Positions 60,001-64,000 of a stretch of DNA of 64,000 nucleotides are shown one piece after another. The stretch is from Sphingomonas sp. S-NIH.Pt15_0812. Lineage in GTDB: Bacteria > Pseudomonadota > Alphaproteobacteria > Sphingomonadales > Sphingomonadaceae. The position numbers and the translations under genes are program-made. The stretch spans positions 28,630 to 92,629 of the forward strand of contig NZ_QLJH01000016.1 of the NCBI RefSeq assembly GCF_003951315.1. Reading direction: 5' to 3'. The notes under the pieces were generated by a model. It saw only the letters and a program-made list of their open reading frames with translations, had not been told where the DNA came from and searched no databases. Every line of letters begins with the position of its first letter. Position 1 is the stretch's first letter.

Positions 60001-60718
60001 CGCCGATCGCGCGGACGGCGGTGTCATAGTCGCGGTAATAGCGGTCGGCATCGGCGGCGGTGGTCGCCGCCTCGCCCAGCATGTCGTAGCTGTAGCGGAA
60101 GCCGCGCGCCTCCAGCGGTCGGGCGCGCTTCAGCGCCTCGCCGATCGTCTCGCCGGTGACGAACTGCTCGCCCATCATCCGCATCGCCATGTCGACACCG
60201 CGCCGGATCACCGGCTCGCCCGCGCGCGCGATCAGCCGGGTCAGCGCCGCCCCCAGGCCGCTATCATTGACGCTGCCGGTCAGCTTGCCGGTGACGACCA
60301 GACCCCAGGTGGCGGCATTGACGAACAGCGAGCGCCCGTCGCCGACATGCGCGCGCCAGTCGCCGCCGGCGATCTTGTCGCGGATCAGCGCGTCGCGGGT
60401 CGCGGTGTCGGGGATGCGGAGCAGCGCCTCCGCCAGGCACATCAGCGCCACGCCCTCCTGGCTGGACAGGGCATATTCCTGCACCAGCCCCTCGACCCCG
60501 GTGCCCTTGTGCTTGGCGCGCAGCGCGGTGACCAGCACGGTGGCGGTCGCCGTCGCGTCGCGACGGATCGCATCGGGCAGCGTCGCGGCATCGAGCAGGG
60601 GGGCGAGGCACTCGACCTCGCTGCGGCGATAGGCGGCGGTGATCGCGCGGCGCAGATCGTCCTGCGGGCGGATCGGGGGGGCGAAGTCGGTGAAGGCGGG
60701 GGCGGCGAACTGGGACAT
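57098..60718 (-). CDS. putA: Bifunctional proline dehydrogenase / glutamate-gamma-semialdehyde dehydrogenase PutA
   Basis: 1206 residues. It oxidises proline to glutamate in two steps with substrate channelling. The proline dehydrogenase barrel (about 100-480) has 'GPGISIKLSALHPRY', 'RLVKGAYWDAEIKR' and 'YAPVGTHETLLAYLVRRLLENG', in part 'YLVRRLLENGANSSFV'. The aldehyde dehydrogenase (about 540-1010) has 'ISPWNFPLAIFIGQ', Glu in 'FIAETGGQNAMIV' and Cys in 'SAGQRCSALRI'. A C-terminal domain follows (about 1030-1206). There is no N-terminal ribbon-helix-helix DNA-binding domain, so the protein is not its own repressor. The start is ATG 60718. A divergent Lrp-type regulator gene is adjacent. Confidence 0.96.
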   Translation of the reverse strand: MSQFAAPAFTDFAPPIRPQDDLRRAITAAYRRSEVECLAPLLDAATLPDAIRRDATATATVLVTALRAKHKGTGVEGLVQEYALSSQEGVALMCLAEALLRIPDTATRDALIRDKIAGGDWRAHVGDGRSLFVNAATWGLVVTGKLTGSVNDSGLGAALTRLIARAGEPVIRRGVDMAMRMMGEQFVTGETIGEALKRARPLEARGFRYSYDMLGEAATTAADADRYYRDYDTAVRAIGEASAGRGIYAGPGISIKLSALHPRYVRAQAARVMTELLPRVKALALLAKRYDIGLNIDAEEADRLELSLDLLESLATDPDLAGWDGLGFVVQAYGKRCPFVIDWIIALARRAGRRIMVRLVKGAYWDAEIKRTQVDGLADFPVYTRKIHTDVAYIACARKLLGSRDAVFPQFATHNAQTLATIYQLAGPDFTVGDYEFQCLHGMGEPLYDEVVGAEKLDRPCRIYAPVGTHETLLAYLVRRLLENGANSSFVNRIADPEISVADLVADPVETVRAMAVPGQKNPNIALPRDLYGTRVNSAGIDLSDEAALASLGAAMKATATWQAGSRGASRPVRNPADHRDIVGTVQEMSVADAQDAARSAAAAAERWAALPPAERAAMLDRAADMMQARMPGLLALIVREAGKSLPNAIAEVREAIDFLRYYADQARSTLGTAHRPLGVVTCISPWNFPLAIFIGQVAAALVAGNAVLAKPAEETPLIAAQGIAILHAAGVPADVLHLVPGDGAIGAALVGAAETQAVMFTGSTEVARLIQKELAKRLRPDGAPIPFIAETGGQNAMIVDSSALAEQVVADVIASAFDSAGQRCSALRILCLQEEVADRTLAMIRGALHELSIGRTDRLAVDIGPVITAEAKAHIEAHVERMRAAGHRVEQVAMTDATVHGTFVAPTIIEIDDIARLEREVFGPVLHVVRFRRADLDRLIDRINATGYGLTFGLHTRLDETIAHVTARVKAGNLYINRNVIGAVVGVQPFGGRGLSGTGPKAGGPLYLGRLVAGADLPPPVVSDQADPAARELAILLEARGETALAARIRVAIEASMLGGAVELAGPVGERNLYALHPRGRILALPRTRDGLIEQIGVTLAAGNQLVIGEAGALREVLASLPPGITARLACVEDWRHEGPYAGALIEGDADTVAAALGTLAELPGPIVLPQAGSAGYRLDWLVEEVSTSINTTAAGGNASLMAVS

Positions 60719-60773
60719 GGTCGGGCGATCCTCTCGCACCCGCTATAATGATGATCGCGCTGGCGGTCCGTCC

Positions 60774-60791
60774 GGATTTACGGCAAATTCG
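60774..60791. promoter_or_regulatory. Candidate Lrp-type operator between putA and its regulator
   Basis: ATTT-ACGGC-AAAT (60776-60788) is an AT-rich dyad in the 96-bp divergent spacer. A TATAAT sequence is at 60744-60749. Lrp-family sites are AT-rich and weakly conserved, so support is limited to position and symmetry. Confidence 0.35.
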
Positions 60792-60814
60792 CGCCGAACG
60801 CACTTATCGGAGCG

Positions 60815-61303
60815 GTGATGATGGATCGAACGGACGCCAAACCCGCCCCTGCCGGTCCGATCGACCTGTTCGACCGCCGCATCGTCGAGGCGTTGCGCGC
60901 CGATGGCCGGCTGTCGGTCACCGAACTGGCGAAGCGGGTCGGCCTGTCGAAGACGCCGTGCCAGGTACGGCTGCGCCGGCTGATCGACCAGGGCTATATC
61001 CTGGGCTTCCGCGCGATCATCGATCCGGCCAGGCTGGGGTTGGACCATATCGCCTTCACCGAGGTGAAGCTGTCCGACACGCGCGAGGCGGCGCTGGACG
61101 AGTTCCGCCGCGCGGTGCTGCGCATTCCCGAGGTGGAGGAATGCCATATGATCGCCAGCAGCTTCGACTATCTGCTCAAGGTGCGGACCGCCGATATCCG
61201 CCGCTATCGCGAGGTGCTGGGCGAGCGGATATCGGCGCTGCCGCATGTCGCCAACACCTCCACCTTCGTGGCGATGGAGACGATCCGCGACGGCGGCCTG
61301 TAG
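60815..61303 (+). CDS. Lrp/AsnC-family regulator, probable activator of putA
   Basis: 162 residues (alternative ATGs at 60818 and 60821). The helix-turn-helix is 'LSVTELAKRVGLSKTPCQVRLRRL' (in part 'ELAKRVGLSKTPCQVR') and the C-terminal RAM effector domain has 'DHIAFTEVKLSD' and 'VEECHMIASSFDYLLKVRTAD'. The divergent layout with putA matches the proline-responsive PutR/Lrp activators of alphaproteobacteria, so proline is the likely effector. Confidence 0.92.
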   Translation: MMMDRTDAKPAPAGPIDLFDRRIVEALRADGRLSVTELAKRVGLSKTPCQVRLRRLIDQGYILGFRAIIDPARLGLDHIAFTEVKLSDTREAALDEFRRAVLRIPEVEECHMIASSFDYLLKVRTADIRRYREVLGERISALPHVANTSTFVAMETIRDGGL

Positions 61304-61332
61304 TGCGACGGCACCGCCGCCGCCCCGGCAGT

Positions 61333-63636
61333 TCATTCCCCCGGATGGCGGAAGGTCGATTCGCCGAGCTGCACCGTCACCGACCGACCGGGATCGCCGG
61401 ACGAGTCCGCCAGCGTCACGGTGTAGCGGCCGGCCGCGACATGCCAGCTGCGCGTCGCGGGATCGAAGGTGGCGAGCAGCCGGGGGTCGATCGTCACCGC
61501 GGCGGAGTCGCTGGCCCCCGGCGCGAGGTCGAACTTGCGGAACGCGCCCAGGCGGCGCGGCGCCTCCCAACCCTGTCCGGCGACATAGACCTGCGCCACC
61601 GTCTTGCCCGCGACCGGGCCGCTATTGGTGACGGTGAAGCGCGCCGAGATGCCGCGGCCGCTCGGCTCGGCGGTCAGGCCGCTCAGCGCGAAGCGGGAGT
61701 AGGACAGGCCATAGCCGAACGGGAAGAGCGGCTTGGCCCCGGTCTTCTCGAACCATTTGTAGCCGACCGCCGCGCCCTCCTTGTCATAGTCGCTGACCGG
61801 GTGCGAGTCGCTGTCCAGCTTGGGATCGCCCTCCAGCACCGGCCGGGGCAGTTGCGCGACCGAGGCGGGAAAGGTGACGGGCAGGCGGCCAGACGGATTG
61901 ACCTCGCCGGTCAGCACCCGCGCGATCGCCTCGCCGCCCGACGTGCCGGGATACCAGGCTTCCAGCACTGCGCCGACCTTGGACAGCCAGGGCATCGCCA
62001 CCGGCCCGCCCGTCTCCAGCACGACGACGGTGTTGCGATTGGCCCTGGCCACCGCGTCGATCAGCCGGTCCTGGCCATCCGGCAGGTTGAGATCGGGCAC
62101 GTCGAGCGATTCGCCGGTCCATTGTTCGCCGAACAGGACGACCATGTCCGCCTTGCGCGCGGCGGCGGCGGTGGCGGCCACGTCCTTGCCGTCCAGATAG
62201 GTGACGGTGGCGGTGGTGCGCGCCTGCAAGGCCTTCATCGGTGAGGAATTGTGATAGAGCTTTGGGCCGGGAAAGCCGCTGGGATGCTCGTCGGGCACGA
62301 TCAGGCCGTTGGCCGGGCCGCCATGCGGATAGACCTGGCTGGAGCCGCCGCCCGACAGCACGCCGACATCGGCATGGCTGCCGACGATCAGGATCGAGCG
62401 GACCGATTTGGCGATCGGCAGCAGGCCGGGCCGGTTCTTGAGCAGGACGATGCCTTCCTCCGCATCGGCGCGGGTGACGGCGGCATGGCCGGCATAGTCG
62501 ATCCTGGCGGACTGGTCGCCCTGGACCGGGTGATCGAACAGCCCGTTGGCGAACATCGCATGGAGGACGCGGCGCGCCATGTCGTCGGCGCGGTCCCTGC
62601 TGACATGGCCGTTGTTCACCGCTTCGCGCAGGGCGTCGGCGAAATAGGCGGAGCGGTCGAACGCCCAGCCGGACTGCTGGTCCAGCCCCGCATTCGCCGC
62701 CTCGCTGGTCGAATGGGTGGCGCCCCAGTCGCTCATCACATAGCCCTTGAAGCCCCAATCCTGCTTCAGCACCTTGTTGAGCAGCCAGTCATTCTCACAG
62801 GAATAGGCGCCGTTGACGCGGTTATAGGCGCACATCACCGATCCGGGCTGGCCGACCTCGTTGGCGATCTCGAACGCCAGCAGGTCCGACTGCCGCCCCG
62901 CCTGCTCGCCGATGCGATGGTCCATGACCATCCGGTTCGTCTCCTGATCGTTGAAGGCATAATGCTTCATCGTCGAGACGACATGCTGCGACTGGATGCC
63001 CCGGATCTCATGACCGGTGATGATGCCGGCGAGCAGCGGGTCCTCGCCGCCATATTCGAAATTGCGGCCGTTGCGCGGCTCGCGGATCAGGTTCATGCCG
63101 CCCGCGAGCTGCACGTTGAAGCCGGACAGGAAGGCCTCGTTGCCGATCATCGCGCCGCCGGCCTGCGCCAGTTCCGGGTTCCAGGTCGCAGCGGTCGCCA
63201 GGCCCGAGGGCAGCGAGGTGCGCAGGCGCGGCGTCGGCCCACGTTGGCTGGCGACGCCGACGCCGGCATCGGTCTGCCACTGGGCGGGGATGCCCAGGCG
63301 TGCGATGCCGGGCACGATACCGGCCGAGCCGGGCAGCCCGTCCTTGGGGAAGACCCAGTTCTTGGTCGCGTTGCGCAGCCAGTCCGCCTGGGTGGAGAAA
63401 TAGCCGAAGGTCAGTTGCAGCTTTTCGGCCAGCGTCATCTGCTTGAGCAGCAGGTCGGCGCGCTGTTCGGGCGACAGGGCCGCGTTCATCCAGGGCCGCT
63501 CCTTGGGGCCGTCGGTGGGGGCGGCGGCGGCCTGGGGCGCGTTGTTGGTCGTCTGAGCCTCGGCGATGCCGGCCGGCGCGAGGGCGAGGATCGTGGCGGC
63601 GGACAGCAGCAATCGCGAGAAGGTCGGACGGATCAT
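61333..63636 (-). CDS. Exported glycoside hydrolase family 3 beta-glycosidase
   Basis: 767 residues. A signal peptide ('FSRLLLSAATILALAPAGIAEAQ' in part 'LLLSAATILALAPAG') is followed by a Pro/Ala linker, a GH3 barrel with the nucleophile Asp in 'GYVMSDWGATHS' and 'STMKHYAFNDQETNR', an alpha/beta sandwich ('VVLFGEQWTGESLDVPDL'), and a C-terminal fibronectin III-like domain ('FPFGYGLSYSRFALSGL'). Likely a periplasmic beta-glucosidase or beta-xylosidase. ATG 63636 was chosen because it begins the signal peptide. A GH31 gene is just upstream on the same strand, so the two probably act on the same plant polysaccharide. Confidence 0.94.
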   Translation of the reverse strand: MIRPTFSRLLLSAATILALAPAGIAEAQTTNNAPQAAAAPTDGPKERPWMNAALSPEQRADLLLKQMTLAEKLQLTFGYFSTQADWLRNATKNWVFPKDGLPGSAGIVPGIARLGIPAQWQTDAGVGVASQRGPTPRLRTSLPSGLATAATWNPELAQAGGAMIGNEAFLSGFNVQLAGGMNLIREPRNGRNFEYGGEDPLLAGIITGHEIRGIQSQHVVSTMKHYAFNDQETNRMVMDHRIGEQAGRQSDLLAFEIANEVGQPGSVMCAYNRVNGAYSCENDWLLNKVLKQDWGFKGYVMSDWGATHSTSEAANAGLDQQSGWAFDRSAYFADALREAVNNGHVSRDRADDMARRVLHAMFANGLFDHPVQGDQSARIDYAGHAAVTRADAEEGIVLLKNRPGLLPIAKSVRSILIVGSHADVGVLSGGGSSQVYPHGGPANGLIVPDEHPSGFPGPKLYHNSSPMKALQARTTATVTYLDGKDVAATAAAARKADMVVLFGEQWTGESLDVPDLNLPDGQDRLIDAVARANRNTVVVLETGGPVAMPWLSKVGAVLEAWYPGTSGGEAIARVLTGEVNPSGRLPVTFPASVAQLPRPVLEGDPKLDSDSHPVSDYDKEGAAVGYKWFEKTGAKPLFPFGYGLSYSRFALSGLTAEPSGRGISARFTVTNSGPVAGKTVAQVYVAGQGWEAPRRLGAFRKFDLAPGASDSAAVTIDPRLLATFDPATRSWHVAAGRYTVTLADSSGDPGRSVTVQLGESTFRHPGE

Positions 63637-63753
63637 CAGGGTCTCACATTGGGAATAGGGTAGGGCCGGGGGGCAGGGGATGGTCAACCTTCCTAAGCGA
63701 TGCGTCGGGCGTGCATCAATCGGGAAAACCCGCGGTCTCTCCGGCAGTTGAGG

Positions 63754-63781
63754 CGGCCGCCCGGCACCGGACGGGCGGCCG
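63754..63781 (-). terminator. Hairpin between the GH31 and GH3 genes
   Basis: CGGCCGCCCG (63754-63763) and CGGGCGGCCG (63772-63781) form a perfect 10-bp stem with an 8-nt loop, 11 nt beyond the GH31 stop. No T tract. It may attenuate read-through into the GH3 gene. Confidence 0.6.
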
Positions 63782-63792
63782 TGGTCGCAGGG

Positions 63793-64000
63793 CTATTGGC
63801 GGCCCATCACCTGCACCAGCGAGGCGGCATTCTGCCCGGTCGGCAGTTTGCCATCGGCGGTCAGGCGGCCGGTGCGGTCGTCCCAGCGCAGCGTCGCGCT
63901 GCTGCCGTTTTTCCCGTCCCGATAGGCGTTGCTGACGCCGTCGTCGTCGTAGAGCGTGAAGCGGGCATCGGCTCCCGGATAGACGCGGATGCTCGCCAGC
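63793..64000 (-). CDS. Glycoside hydrolase family 31, C-terminal end (rest outside window)
   Basis: The minus-strand frame is open from the window edge to TAG 63793-63795, 68 visible residues. 'IRVYPGADARFTLYDDDGVS' followed by 'NAYRDGKNGSSATLRWDD' is the C-terminal beta domain (DUF5110-like) found after the barrel of GH31 alpha-xylosidases and alpha-glucosidases. No catalytic residues lie in this part. The next downstream gene is GH3, suggesting a polysaccharide utilisation cluster that continues beyond the window. Confidence 0.8.
   Translation of the reverse strand, partial: LASIRVYPGADARFTLYDDDGVSNAYRDGKNGSSATLRWDDRTGRLTADGKLPTGQNAASLVQVMGRQ

Noticed and set aside
56861..60748. 1295-codon open frame on the plus strand opposite putA
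   Set aside because: Its product is Arg/Gln/His/Asp-rich with no domain. It is the usual antisense shadow of a high-GC gene.

Overview
The window is a high-GC chromosomal segment that reads as an alphaproteobacterium of the Sphingomonadaceae (Sphingomonas type). The grounds are the SUF operon order (Rrf2 regulator, sufB, C, D, S, T, A), the class Ia NrdA without an ATP cone, the neighbouring mfd, sdhE and recG genes, scoAB-like CoA transferase, and Sphingomonas-style intergenic hairpins. This is inference from protein character and gene order; there is no rRNA or tRNA gene in the window. No prophage, insertion sequence, plasmid backbone or CRISPR array was seen. Nearly all DNA is coding, with many 1-8 bp overlaps that suggest translational coupling.

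Layout. 1-7.6 kb: the end of an M16 peptidase gene, then the iron-sulfur assembly operon and a small membrane protein. 7.6-15.7 kb: sugar-acid oxidation genes (semialdehyde dehydrogenase, IlvD/Edd-family dehydratase, SMP-30 lactonase, KDGal kinase and aldolase) interrupted by a membrane diguanylate cyclase. 15.7-22.3 kb: ribonucleotide reductase nrdA and nrdB, separated by a glycosyltransferase, an acyltransferase, a small membrane protein and a DUF2171 gene. 22.7-28.4 kb: a large GGDEF-EAL-PilZ protein, class I fumarase and an HWE/HisKA_2 kinase. 28.4-28.7 kb: an unusual minus-strand element with two tiny ORFs behind near-ideal Shine-Dalgarno sites. 28.7-35.9 kb: a lipoprotein, PRC-barrel and DUF3597 proteins, uvrB, arylamine N-acetyltransferase, an exported M20 hydrolase and ferredoxin-NADP reductase.

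35.9-43.1 kb is a cell-envelope neighbourhood: an AcvB/VirJ-like hydrolase, a two-component system transcribed with PDZ and DUF1003 membrane proteins, and divergently a DUF2147 protein coupled to mprF (lysyl-phosphatidylglycerol synthase/flippase). The histidine kinase has no ATG, GTG or TTG start. Its frame opens with ATA in the place where an ATGA overlap would be expected.

43.2-50.1 kb: rplJL, CoA-transferase subunits split by an acid phosphatase lipoprotein gene, leuC and leuD with a microprotein between them, and a quinone oxidoreductase. 50.1-64 kb: mfd, sdhE, recG, an aldo/keto reductase, putA with a divergent Lrp-type regulator, a GH3 beta-glycosidase and the C-terminal end of a GH31 glycosidase.

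The most noteworthy non-genic signals are the small-ORF element at 28.4-28.7 kb, a multi-helix leader that would bury the dgoK start codon (13.75-13.84 kb), and the ATA start of the histidine kinase (38.08 kb).
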